A DNA stretch of 41,020 bases from Candidatus Bipolaricaulota bacterium. Lineage in GTDB: Bacteria; Bipolaricaulota; Bipolaricaulia; Bipolaricaulales; Bipolaricaulaceae. The notes beneath the pieces are model-generated. The model ran no database searches. It saw only the letters and a program-made list of their open reading frames with translations, and was not told the DNA's origin. Shown piece by piece: positions 12,865-21,327 of this stretch. The stretch covers positions 1 through 41,020 of the forward strand of contig CALKES010000026.1 in NCBI GenBank assembly GCA_938084715.1, written 5' to 3'. The position numbers and the translations under genes were made by a program. The first letter of the stretch is position 1. Each line of letters begins with the position of its first letter.

Positions 12865-13962
12865 ATGGCCCGCACCGTAGCCTTCCTGTTCGACAGCGGG
12901 GGAGGGCACGTGGTGGGCCGGGCCCGGACGGCCGCCGCCCGGGCCCTCGCACAGCGGTTGATGGACCATCCGCAGGTTGACGCGGTGGTCGTGGCCACGC
13001 CTGAGCCCCAGGCCTGGGAGGGGGAACCGGTGGTCGTGGAGCCCGACCCGCCCGGGCCGTGGCTGTTCGGAACTCGGTTCACCGAACTGGCGAAGAAATT
13101 TGGACCTGAGCGGCTCCTCTACTTTTCGGCGGGAAGCGGGCTCCTCCTCTCGGATTCCCTCCTCGACCGCCTGGTCGGGGCGGCCCCCGCCCCACCCCCG
13201 TTCGCCGTCCTCAACAACTTCTACTCCACGGACTTCGCCCTCCTCGTCCCCCCGTTTCCCCTTCCGGACCTGGGGCGAGACAACCCGATCGGGGCGCGGC
13301 TGTGGGGGGCCGGGTACGCCTGCTACGAACTGCCCCGGTCGTACGAGACCCTGTTTGACATCGACACCCCGGGGGAACTCCAGGTCCTCGCCCTCTCCCC
13401 AGATCTCCCCCTCCCCGTGAGGGAGGCCCTGGCGGACCTCTCCACCCGGCAAGCCGAGCGGCTTCTGGAGATCCTTGTCGACCCCGAGCGGGAGCTCGTG
13501 CTCCTCGGGCGGGTGGGGGGGCACCTCGCGCGGGAGCTTGAAGCGGGGGCGGCGTGCCGGGCGCGGATTCTTTCTGAAGAACGGGGGATGGAGTCGAGCG
13601 GCCGGGCCGAGCGGGGGGCGGTGCGGTCCCTCGTCGGGTCCCTCCTCCACGGCCGGACCCCGGCCGGGCTCGTGGAGCTCCTCGCCCAGTTCGGGGACGC
13701 CGTGGTATGGGACACCCGGGTCGTGATGGCCCACCTCGGGTTCTGGCCCCCCCCGGAGGAGCGGTTCGCCTCGGACCTCCTGGACCTCGGGGGGATCCAC
13801 CACCCCCTCCTCCGGGAGCTCACCGCGGCCTGCGCCGCCTCCCCGGTCCCGTTCCTCCTCGGCGGCCACGCCCTCGTCTCGGGGGGGATGTACCTGGCCC
13901 TCGAGCTCGCCTGGCGGGGGGAGGACCGGGAAGCCCGGTTCCGGCCCCTTCCCTTCTCGTAG
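12865..13962 (+). CDS. Unknown protein, possibly GT-A-type nucleotidyltransferase-like N-domain
   Basis: 365 residues. I do not recognise a family with certainty. The N-terminal ~185 residues (start VAFLFDSGGGHVVGRARTAA, FSAGSGLLLSDSLLDRL, end ETLFDIDTPGELQVLAL) recall the CofC/MobA-type nucleotidyltransferase layout, where a DIDTPEDL-like motif closes the domain. That is inference. The C-terminal half (about 190-365) contains VGSLLHGRTPAGLVELLAQFGDAVVWDTRVV and LLDLGGIHHPLLRELTAA and is unassigned. It starts 9 nt after rpsR without a clear ribosome site and ends 9 nt before glyA-gcvT, so it is probably cotranscribed with both. Confidence 0.6.
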   Translation: MARTVAFLFDSGGGHVVGRARTAAARALAQRLMDHPQVDAVVVATPEPQAWEGEPVVVEPDPPGPWLFGTRFTELAKKFGPERLLYFSAGSGLLLSDSLLDRLVGAAPAPPPFAVLNNFYSTDFALLVPPFPLPDLGRDNPIGARLWGAGYACYELPRSYETLFDIDTPGELQVLALSPDLPLPVREALADLSTRQAERLLEILVDPERELVLLGRVGGHLARELEAGAACRARILSEERGMESSGRAERGAVRSLVGSLLHGRTPAGLVELLAQFGDAVVWDTRVVMAHLGFWPPPEERFASDLLDLGGIHHPLLRELTAACAASPVPFLLGGHALVSGGMYLALELAWRGEDREARFRPLPFS

Positions 13963-13971
13963 GAGACCCCG

Positions 13972-16900
13972 ATGAAAGACGACCTTTGGCAGCGCGAACT
14001 TTCGGCGATCGACCCGGCGCTCGCGGCCCTGATCCGGGCCGAGGAGGAGCGGCAGCGGGACAAGATCATCCTCATCCCGTCGGAGTCGTGGACCCCCCGG
14101 CCGGTGCGGGAGGCCCTGGCCTCGGCGTTCACCTCGATCTACGCCGAAGGGTACCCCCGGGAGGAGCTCCTTCGGCTCCCCGAGGACCGGATCGCCGACC
14201 TGGAGGAGCAACTCGCCTACTTCCGCCGGTACAGCGACCGGCGGTTCTACAAGGGGGTGGAGCTCGCCGACCTCGTGGAGGCCCTGGCCTGCCGCCGGGC
14301 AGCGGAGGCGTTCGCCACCGAAGCCGTCCGCCCCGAGGACATCTTCGCCAACGTCCAGGCCCTGTCCGGCGCCGCGGCAAACATGGCGATCTACGAGGCC
14401 CTGCTGCAGCCCGGGGACACCCTGATGGCGATGGACCTCTCCCAAGGGGGGCACCTCTCCCACGGCTCCCCGTTCCACCAGTCCGGCCGCAGGTACAGGA
14501 TGGTCCGGTACGGGGTCGATCCGAAGACGGAGCGGCTTGACTACGACAGGATCCGGGAGCTGGCGCGGGAGAGCCGGCCGAAGATGATCGTCGCCGGCTA
14601 CACCTCCTACCCCTGGGCCCCGGACTGGAAGGCGTTCCGGGAGATCGCCTCGGGCTGCGGGGCCCTGCTCCTGGCGGACATCGCCCACACCGCGGGGATG
14701 GCCGCCGCCGGGGCCTACCCCACCCCGGTGGGGTACGCCGACGTCGTCATGTTCACGACCCACAAGACGCTCCTCGGGCCGCGGGGGGCGGTGATCCTGT
14801 CCTTCGACCCGGAGATCGCTGCTCGGATCGACGCCGCGGTGTTCCCCGGGGCCCAAGGGGGGCCCCACGTGAACAAGTGGGCGGGGATCGCGGCAGCGCT
14901 CACGCTGGCCCGCACCGAGGCGTTCCGGGATCTCCAGCACAAGATCGTGGCGAACGCCAAGGCCCTCGCCGCGGCCCTCGCCCGCCAGGGGCTCCGCCTC
15001 GCCTACGGGGGGACGGACACCCACCTCCTCGTGATCGACCTCCGGCCGATCCCCACCCCCAACGGGGAGCCCCTGATGGGGGAGATCGCGGCCCGGATCC
15101 TCGACCTCGCCGGCCTCGTGGCGAACAAGAACACGATCCCCGGGGACCTCTCCGCCGCCGATGCCCGGGGGATCCGGTACGGGACCCCGTGGGTCACCCA
15201 GCGGGGGATGGGGGAGAGGGAGATGGAGGAGATCGCCGAGGTCACGAAGATGGTCCTGACCTCGATCCGGCCGTTCACCTACCACGGGATCAGCGGCCCC
15301 CTCCCCCGGGGGAAGCTCCCCCTCCCCGCCCTCGAGGAGGCGCGGGCCCGGGTCGGGGAGCTCGCCGCCCGGTTCGGGGGGGCGAGGCCGAAGCGCCCCC
15401 GGAGCGGGGCGATCCTCGTCCGCGGAGGCCGGGCTGCCCACCTCCTCCACGAGGCGGGGACGGCCCCCGTCCTCTCCCTTGAACCCGGCCAGGCCCGGCG
15501 GACCCTGTTCCTCAACCCCGAGGGGGAGCTCCTCGCCGAGGGGATCGTGGGCCGCCTCCCCGACCCCCCCGACGGCCGGCCCCGGTTCGCCGTCCTCGCC
15601 CCCTCTGCCCAGGCCCCGGCCCTCGAACGGTGGCTTTCCGCCCTGGCCGACGGCTACGTCCTGTTCGACCCGGACCTCCACCGCAAGGTCCAGGGCCCGG
15701 CGGTCGTGGAGCCGTTCGGGGGGAAGGCGGACCTGCGCCTGGAGGACGGAACCGAAATCCAAATTGGAAGAGGAGAACCGCTGTTTCTGGGGGTCAGGTC
15801 CCCGGAGGAGCGCCCGGAGCTCGTCGCCCCCCGAAAGCCCTACTTCGTGGGCTGCCACCGGTTCTCCCTCCCCGAGGGGAAGGATCCCTACACGCCTTCC
15901 GCCCCAGGAGGGGAGATCGCCCGCACGCCCCTTGGATCCTGGCACCGGGAGGCGGGGGCGCGGATGGCCCCGTTTGCCGGGTTCGAGATGCCCCTCTGGT
16001 ACACCTCGGCCCTCGCCGAGCACCGGGCGGTCCGGGAGCGGGCAGGGCTCTTTGACCTCGGCCACATGGGGGTGTTGGAGGTCGAGGGACGGTACGCCGA
16101 GAGCTTCCTCAACCTCGTGACGACGAACTACGCGGGCTGGCTCCGCTCCGGCCAGTCCCAGTACGCGTTCCTCCTCACCCCCGACGGACGGGTGATCGAC
16201 GACCTCATCGTCTACCGGGAGGCCGACGAGCGGTTCCTCCTCGTCGTGAACGCCGCCAACGCCGGGAAGGACTGGGATTGGCTCTCCGCGGTGAACTCCG
16301 GGAGGATCCGCCTTGATCCGGACCGGCCGTGGGTCGAGCCCGACGGACCCGTGACCCTCCGGGACCACCGGTCAGGGGCCGACGCCCTCGTCGACCTCGC
16401 CCTCCAGGGCCCGCGCGCCCGGGCGGTCCTCCTCGCCCTCCTCTCCCGACCCGAGCGCCACCGCCTCGTCGCCCTCCGGCGGACGGAGTTCTGCCCGCTG
16501 ACCCTCCACGGGGTTCCCGTCCTCTGCGCCCGGACGGGGTACACGGGGGAGGCCGTAGGGTACGAGCTCCTCGTCCCGGCGCCGGAGGCGGGGAGGGTGT
16601 GGGAGGCGATCCTTGAGGCCGGGAAGCCCTTCGGGATCAGCCCCGTGGGCCTGGCGGCCCGGGACTCCCTCCGGACCGAGGCCGGCCTCCCCCTCTACGG
16701 CCACGAGCTCGGGGGGGAGCACGAAGTCCTCCCCCACGAGGCGGGGTTTGCCCCGTACGTGAAGCTTCACAAGCCGTTCTTCGTGGGCCGGGAGGCGTAC
16801 AAGCGGGCGCTGGGGTCGTGGAGCCGGGAGGTCGTCCGGTTCTCGATCCCGCCCGGCGCTCGGCCGGTGCGGGCCGGAGCCCCCGTCGTCGATAGCTCCG

Positions 16901-17136
16901 GAACCGTTGTCGGAGCCGTCACGAGCTGCGTCGTCCTGGAGGAGGGGCAGGTGGGGATGGCCCTCCTCTTCCGGAGAGGAATCACCCCCGACACGCCTCT
17001 CGGGTTCGTCCTTGGGGGGGAGCGGGGCCTCCCCGCCGAGCTCAAGCCCGGGGCGAGGGTTCCCCTCGTGGTCTCGGGCCGGGTCCTCCCCCGGTTCCTC
17101 CGGAAGGAAACCCTTCCCCGGGGCGGGGAGGACTAG
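13972..17136 (+). CDS. Fused serine hydroxymethyltransferase - aminomethyltransferase (GlyA-GcvT)
   Basis: One uninterrupted 1054-codon frame. Residues 1 to about 440 are SHMT (serine + THF to glycine + methylene-THF): YAEGYP near 58, [11 protein letters not shown], and the PLP lysine Lys265 in [13 protein letters not shown]. Residues about 651-1054 are GcvT, the T-protein of glycine cleavage (aminomethyl-lipoyl-H + THF to methylene-THF + ammonia): [74 protein letters not shown] and [12 protein letters not shown]. The middle (about 460-650) looks like a third, eroded GcvT/YgfZ-type domain ([20 protein letters not shown]). Both active sites seem intact. GGAGA ribosome site. Stops on the same CTAG as the convergent lon. 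Confidence 0.92.
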   Translation: MKDDLWQRELSAIDPALAALIRAEEERQRDKIILIPSESWTPRPVREALASAFTSIYAEGYPREELLRLPEDRIADLEEQLAYFRRYSDRRFYKGVELADLVEALACRRAAEAFATEAVRPEDIFANVQALSGAAANMAIYEALLQPGDTLMAMDLSQGGHLSHGSPFHQSGRRYRMVRYGVDPKTERLDYDRIRELARESRPKMIVAGYTSYPWAPDWKAFREIASGCGALLLADIAHTAGMAAAGAYPTPVGYADVVMFTTHKTLLGPRGAVILSFDPEIAARIDAAVFPGAQGGPHVNKWAGIAAALTLARTEAFRDLQHKIVANAKALAAALARQGLRLAYGGTDTHLLVIDLRPIPTPNGEPLMGEIAARILDLAGLVANKNTIPGDLSAADARGIRYGTPWVTQRGMGEREMEEIAEVTKMVLTSIRPFTYHGISGPLPRGKLPLPALEEARARVGELAARFGGARPKRPRSGAILVRGGRAAHLLHEAGTAPVLSLEPGQARRTLFLNPEGELLAEGIVGRLPDPPDGRPRFAVLAPSAQAPALERWLSALADGYVLFDPDLHRKVQGPAVVEPFGGKADLRLEDGTEIQIGRGEPLFLGVRSPEERPELVAPRKPYFVGCHRFSLPEGKDPYTPSAPGGEIARTPLGSWHREAGARMAPFAGFEMPLWYTSALAEHRAVRERAGLFDLGHMGVLEVEGRYAESFLNLVTTNYAGWLRSGQSQYAFLLTPDGRVIDDLIVYREADERFLLVVNAANAGKDWDWLSAVNSGRIRLDPDRPWVEPDGPVTLRDHRSGADALVDLALQGPRARAVLLALLSRPERHRLVALRRTEFCPLTLHGVPVLCARTGYTGEAVGYELLVPAPEAGRVWEAILEAGKPFGISPVGLAARDSLRTEAGLPLYGHELGGEHEVLPHEAGFAPYVKLHKPFFVGREAYKRALGSWSREVVRFSIPPGARPVRAGAPVVDSSGTVVGAVTSCVVLEEGQVGMALLFRRGITPDTPLGFVLGGERGLPAELKPGARVPLVVSGRVLPRFLRKETLPRGGED

Positions 17137-19532
17137 GTCTCGTCCTCTTCTTCCTCCCGGAGGCGGGACCGGATCTCCTCCAGCCGGTCGGCGGCCTTCC
17201 GAAACAGGGTCCCCTCGGGGTAGTTCCCCTCCCCGTCCGGCTCCCCCGCCGGGAGGCCGAAGAGGAGCTCCACCCCTTCCTCCACCGTGGAGCAGGCCCA
17301 GACGTGGAACTTCCCCCCGGCCACCGCCTCGGCTACCTCCTCGGGGAGCATGAGCTCGTCGACGTTCCCCTGGGGGATGATCACCCCTTGGCTCCCGTCG
17401 AGCCCGAGCTCCCGGCACACGAGGAAGTGGCCCTCGACCTTCTCGTTGATCCCCCCCACGGGCTGGAGCCGGCCCTTTTGGTCCACCGCCCCGGTCACCG
17501 CGACCCCCTGCCGGGCCGGAACCCCGGCCAGGGCGGAGAGGAGGGCGTAGAGCTCCGCGGCCGAGGCCGAGTCCCCTTCCACCCCTGAGTAGGACTGCTC
17601 CAGGGCCAGGCTCGCCCCAAGGGTGAGGGGCTTCCGGCCCCCGAACTGGGCGGCGAGGTACCCCTTGAGGATCATCACCCCCTTCGTGTGGAGCTTGCCC
17701 CCGAGCTCCGCCTCCCGCTCGATGTCCACGACCCCGCTTTTGGCCGTGAACACGTTGGCCGTGATCCGGGTGGGTTTCCCAAACGCGAAGTCCCCGAGGT
17801 CGAGGACCGCCAGGCCGTTCACCTGCCCCACCTTCGCCCCGTGGACGTCGACGATGAGCTTGCCCCGGGCGATCCACTCCCGGACCTTCTCCGCAAGGAG
17901 GGCGTGGCGGGACCGGCCCTTGGCGATCGCCTGCCGGACGTGGCCCGCATCGACGACGGACGCCCCGGCGGCGCGGGCCCAGAAGCTCGCCTCGGCGACG
18001 AGGGCCGAGAGGGCCCCAAACCGGGTAGAGAGCTTCGTCTGATCGGAGGCGAGCTCCGCGGCGTACTCCACGAGCCGCGCCACCCCCGACGGGGAAAAGG
18101 GGAGCACCGCCGGGTTCTCCTCCCGGCAGGCGCGGACGAAGTGGGCCAGGGCCCGCTCCCCGTCCTCGGTCCACGGCATCTCGGTGTCGAAGTCGGCCCG
18201 GACCCCAAACAGCTTCCGGAAGTCCTCGTCGTAGGCGTAGAGGAGGTAGTAGAGGTAGAGGGGGCCGACGAGGACGACCTTCACGTCCAAGGGCACCGGC
18301 TCCGGCCGGAGGCCCTCGGTGGAGGAGAGGCCCAGCATCTGGGCCGGGTCCTCGGTCCGGATCTCCCCGGCCATGAGCGCGGTCTTGAGGGCCTCCCAGG
18401 AGAGGGGGAACCGGAGGAGGTTCGTGACGCTGAGGACGAGGTACCCCCCGTTGGCCCGGTGGAGGGCCCCACCCCGGATCTGGGTGAAGTCCGTCGTCAC
18501 CGCCCCGAGCTGAAACCGCCGCTCGATCGTCCCAAACAGGTTCGTGTACGTGGCGTTCCCCTCCACGACCACCGGGGCCCCCACGGCCTCCGCGCGGTCC
18601 ACCACCACGTTGACCCGGTAGCGGAGGAAGCGGTCCCCCTCCGGGATCGGGAACGGAAGCCCGGGGACGGCCTTCTTGTTCCCCGCAAAGGCGTCCACGC
18701 TCTCCAGGACGTCGGCCTTCACCTCATCGAGGAAGCTCTGAACCCGCTCGAGCCCCGCGTACTTCGCCCGGAGGGCCGCGAGACGAGGCTCGAGGAGGAA
18801 CTCCACCGCCTCCCGGTGGAGCTTCCGCTGGATCTCCCCCCAGGCCTCGTCGAGGCGGGACAGGCGCCCGAACGCGTCCTGGACGAGAGACTGGAGCTCC
18901 TCCTGCCGCCGAAGGACCCCCGCCCGTTCCTCCTCCGATAGGGCCCCGTACTCCTCCTGGGAGTAGGGGGTGCCGTCCCCCTTCAGGGGGATCGTGTGGA
19001 TCCCCAGCGGCGTCCGCTGGAGGGCGAACCCGAGTTCCCCCGCCCGCCGCTCCAAGGCCCGAAACTCCTCCTCCCGCTCCCGGGAGATCCGCTCCCGCTC
19101 CCGCTTCTCCCGGGCCTTGAACTCCTCGGACTCCAGGACCCGGGGGACCTCCTGGGAGAGGAACTCCACCAGCCGGTCCATGTCCCCCTTGAGCTCCCGG
19201 CCCCGCCCCGCGGGGAGGAGGAGGTACCGGGGGGCGTGGGGGACGCGGAAGTTGTGGACGTAGACAAGGTCCGGGGGCACGGGCCGGGTCGAGGCGACCT
19301 CGGCCAGGAGGCGGGACACGGCCGAGGTCTTCCCCAGCCCCGGCTCCCCAGCGACGTAGAGGTTGTACCGGTGCTCGGGGTCCGGGATGGAGAGCCCCAG
19401 GCGAAGGGCGTCCAACGCCCGCTCCTGGCCGACGATCTCCCGGAGCGGGGGAAGCTCATCCGTGGTGGAAAACGGGAACTGCCGCGGATCACAGGTCCGC
19501 CGGAGCCGCTCGGGGGGCACTTCGTGGGGCAT
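17133..19532 (-). CDS. Lon-family ATP-dependent protease (AAA_32/Lon_C type)
   Basis: A 799-residue Lon-like protease of the COG1067 kind, without the classical Lon N-domain. Walker A GEPGLGKTS is at 62-70. The ATPase region is interrupted by a charged coiled-coil insert (about 125-260). HRANGGYLVLSVTNLL (AAA_32 feature) follows, then the proteolytic domain: EGDSASAAELYALLSAL with catalytic Ser655, and GGINEKVEGHF with Lys698. The Ser-Lys spacing of 43 equals that of E. coli Lon (679/722). A C-terminal acidic helix ends EEEEDET. The ATG at 19532 follows TATGAT by 8 nt without a ribosome site. It degrades unfolded or specific proteins in the cytosol; substrates unknown. Confidence 0.93.
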   Translation of the reverse strand: MPHEVPPERLRRTCDPRQFPFSTTDELPPLREIVGQERALDALRLGLSIPDPEHRYNLYVAGEPGLGKTSAVSRLLAEVASTRPVPPDLVYVHNFRVPHAPRYLLLPAGRGRELKGDMDRLVEFLSQEVPRVLESEEFKAREKRERERISREREEEFRALERRAGELGFALQRTPLGIHTIPLKGDGTPYSQEEYGALSEEERAGVLRRQEELQSLVQDAFGRLSRLDEAWGEIQRKLHREAVEFLLEPRLAALRAKYAGLERVQSFLDEVKADVLESVDAFAGNKKAVPGLPFPIPEGDRFLRYRVNVVVDRAEAVGAPVVVEGNATYTNLFGTIERRFQLGAVTTDFTQIRGGALHRANGGYLVLSVTNLLRFPLSWEALKTALMAGEIRTEDPAQMLGLSSTEGLRPEPVPLDVKVVLVGPLYLYYLLYAYDEDFRKLFGVRADFDTEMPWTEDGERALAHFVRACREENPAVLPFSPSGVARLVEYAAELASDQTKLSTRFGALSALVAEASFWARAAGASVVDAGHVRQAIAKGRSRHALLAEKVREWIARGKLIVDVHGAKVGQVNGLAVLDLGDFAFGKPTRITANVFTAKSGVVDIEREAELGGKLHTKGVMILKGYLAAQFGGRKPLTLGASLALEQSYSGVEGDSASAAELYALLSALAGVPARQGVAVTGAVDQKGRLQPVGGINEKVEGHFLVCRELGLDGSQGVIIPQGNVDELMLPEEVAEAVAGGKFHVWACSTVEEGVELLFGLPAGEPDGEGNYPEGTLFRKAADRLEEIRSRLREEEEDET

Positions 19533-19539
19533 GGGGTTT

Positions 19540-19546
19540 TATCATA
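19540..19546. promoter_or_regulatory. Shared back-to-back -10 boxes for lon and the PLD gene
   Basis: The heptamer TATCATA serves both directions: TATCAT (19540-19545) ends 8 nt before the plus-strand ATG at 19554; TATGAT (19546-19541) ends 8 nt before the minus-strand ATG at 19532. Neither gene has a ribosome site. Both mRNAs should be leaderless and the two promoters mutually exclusive. Confidence 0.5.
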
Positions 19547-19553
19547 CCTTGGG

Positions 19554-20603
19554 ATGAGGTTTGCCTCCATTCTGGTCCTCTTTTCCGCCCTGGGGATGGG
19601 GGTCCCGGTGGTCCCCCTGGGGACGACGCCCGGGGAACAGGCGTACCTTGCGTTCGTCCCAAGCCTCATCGCGGGGGCGGAGCGGGAGGTGTTGGTCGCC
19701 CTCTCGGACCTGCGCCTCTACGCCGGGGAGGGGGCGACGGGGGAGCTCCTCGGGGCGCTGGCCTCGGCGGCAGGCCGGGGGGTCTCCGTGCGGATCTTGG
19801 CCGAGCTGCGGTCGGGAGGGCCCCTGCCCGAACAGGCGGCTGCCACCCGCTACCTCGCCGAGCGGGGCGTCGAGGTCCGGTGGGACAGCCCCGACGTCAC
19901 CCTCCACGCGAAGTTCATCGTCGTCGACCGGCGCTGGGTGGTGGTGGGATCGACCCACTGGACGACCACCGCCCTCACCCGCAGCGTCCAGCTGGACCTT
20001 GCGATCGAATCCGAAGAGCTGGGGGCGGCGTTCGGGAGCTTCTTCGACCTCCTGTGGGAGGGGAGGCTCAAGGTGGCCCCGAAGCTCCCCCCGGAACCCT
20101 GGCCCCGCCCGGCCCTCGTCCCCCTCCCCGATTTTCCCGGGGGAGGACTCCACGCTGGGCTCCTGCCGTCCCTCCTCCGGGGGGCGCGGGAGTCCGTGGA
20201 CCTCGTCGTGTACCGCCTCGTCTACTACCCGGCCTATGCCGACAGTCCGTCCAACAGGATCATCGACGAGCTCTGCCGGGCGGCGGGGCGGGGGGTGCGG
20301 GTGCGCCTCCTCCTCGAGGGAGGCGAGGACTACCCCGATCTGGCGCGGGATAACCGGATCGCGGCCGCCTACCTCGCCGCCTGCGGGGTGGAGGTCCGGT
20401 TCGACCACCCCGGGGCCACCCTCCACGCCAAGGCCCTCGTGGTCGACGGGAGGGACATCCTCGTCACCTCGGCCAACCTCTCCTACGCGTCCCTCGCCCA
20501 GAACGTGGAGGCGGGGGTGGCGGTGCTGGGCTCCCCGGAGCTCGGCCTCCTCCTCCGAGCCTGGTTTGAGCTTCGGTGGAGCGAGGCGCGGCCGCTCCGC
20601 TAG
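19554..20603 (+). CDS. Secreted phospholipase D-like protein (two HKD motifs)
   Basis: 349 residues with an N-terminal signal sequence (about 1-20, MRFASILVLFSALGMGVPVV) and two HxK(x)4D catalytic motifs: HAKFIVVD at 118-125, followed by GSTHWT, and HAKALVVD at 291-298, followed by TSANLS. That is the complete PLD superfamily active site (phosphodiesterase/transphosphatidylase or nuclease). The short tail and SANLS end are like the secreted endonuclease/PLD-like proteins rather than cardiolipin synthase, which has N-terminal membrane helices. The substrate, lipid or nucleic acid, cannot be told. The long frame upstream of 19554 is antisense to lon. Its stop shares CTAG with the next gene. Confidence 0.88.
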   Translation: MRFASILVLFSALGMGVPVVPLGTTPGEQAYLAFVPSLIAGAEREVLVALSDLRLYAGEGATGELLGALASAAGRGVSVRILAELRSGGPLPEQAAATRYLAERGVEVRWDSPDVTLHAKFIVVDRRWVVVGSTHWTTTALTRSVQLDLAIESEELGAAFGSFFDLLWEGRLKVAPKLPPEPWPRPALVPLPDFPGGGLHAGLLPSLLRGARESVDLVVYRLVYYPAYADSPSNRIIDELCRAAGRGVRVRLLLEGGEDYPDLARDNRIAAAYLAACGVEVRFDHPGATLHAKALVVDGRDILVTSANLSYASLAQNVEAGVAVLGSPELGLLLRAWFELRWSEARPLR

Positions 20604-21247
20604 TGGGTCACCACCCCGGCGATCCGGGCCTCGACCCGCCGGCCCCCGCTGTAGGCGCTCGCCGTTCCCGAGAACCGAACCGCCGCCCCGGGGGCCGGGG
20701 GGTAAAGGGCGTAGACCACGCGAACGCTCATCCCCGGCGCGAGGGTCGTGGACCAGAGAACCTCCAGGACGTCCCCCCGGCGCGGGGCGTACCCTCCCCC
20801 GTCATCGATCACCGCGACCACCCAGCCGGGAGGTACGGCCTCCACCACGCCCGGGGCCACCAGGGGTTGCTTGGCCTGGAGGACCACGGTGACCTCGAGG
20901 ACGCCGCCGTTCCAGCGGGCGGTCCGGAACGCCCCCAGCTGGGGATGGGCCGCCACCGCCCCGAGGATCCTCGAGGCGGTCCGGCCCCCCTGGACCACCT
21001 CCACCGCCACCTCCCAGTACCCCGCTGGGGCGGCCCAGGACGCGGTAGGGGCGTTCGTCGTGAGGTCCGGGCGGCCGTCCCCGTTGAAGTCCCACCGGAA
21101 CTGGGCCCCGATGGGAGCCCCGAGAACCTGGAACGCCACCTCCTCCCCAGGGTTGGGAATCGCGGTGGACGAGACGAGGGTCGGCCCTTGGGCGAGGGCC
21201 ATCCATCCGCAGGCGAGAAGCCCGAAGATTAAGAGCACGGTCCGCAT
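20600..21247 (-). CDS. Secreted protein with PKD-like domain
   Basis: 215 residues with an N-terminal signal sequence (MRTVLLIFGLLACGWMALAQ), preceded by AAAGGAGG. Residues about 25-95 look like a PKD domain (NPGEEVAFQV, FRWDFNGDGRPDL). The rest is a beta-rich domain with VPPGWVVAVIDDGGGY and LAPGMSVRVVYALYPP, resembling the beta-half of the repeated module in the 736-residue neighbour (VGW..TP.QN.G, then AG...IIY). It is therefore probably a shortened relative encoded beside it. Such domains mediate extracellular contacts; no enzymatic motif is seen. Confidence 0.75.
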   Translation of the reverse strand: MRTVLLIFGLLACGWMALAQGPTLVSSTAIPNPGEEVAFQVLGAPIGAQFRWDFNGDGRPDLTTNAPTASWAAPAGYWEVAVEVVQGGRTASRILGAVAAHPQLGAFRTARWNGGVLEVTVVLQAKQPLVAPGVVEAVPPGWVVAVIDDGGGYAPRRGDVLEVLWSTTLAPGMSVRVVYALYPPAPGAAVRFSGTASAYSGGRRVEARIAGVVTH

Positions 21248-21263
21248 GTCGCCTCCTTTGGGA

Positions 21264-21296
21264 TGCTGGCGGGGGCTCCGGGAGCCCCCGCCAGCA
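21264..21296 (-). terminator. 16-bp hairpin after the 736-residue secreted protein gene
   Basis: TGCTGGCGGGGGCTCC (21264-21279) and GGAGCCCCCGCCAGCA (21281-21296) are perfect complements with one base between. It lies 32 nt after the stop at 21328 on the minus strand and just upstream of the next gene's ribosome site. No U-tract. Confidence 0.65.
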
Positions 21297-21327
21297 CTCG
21301 ATTGAGGAAGACCCAGCGTTGTCCCCG

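Noticed and set aside
12415-16368. 1317-codon open frame on the minus strand
   Set aside because: It is antisense to ssb, rpsR, the 365-residue gene and glyA-gcvT. Its translation is Gly/Pro/Glu/Arg-rich low complexity, typical of GC-rich shadow frames.
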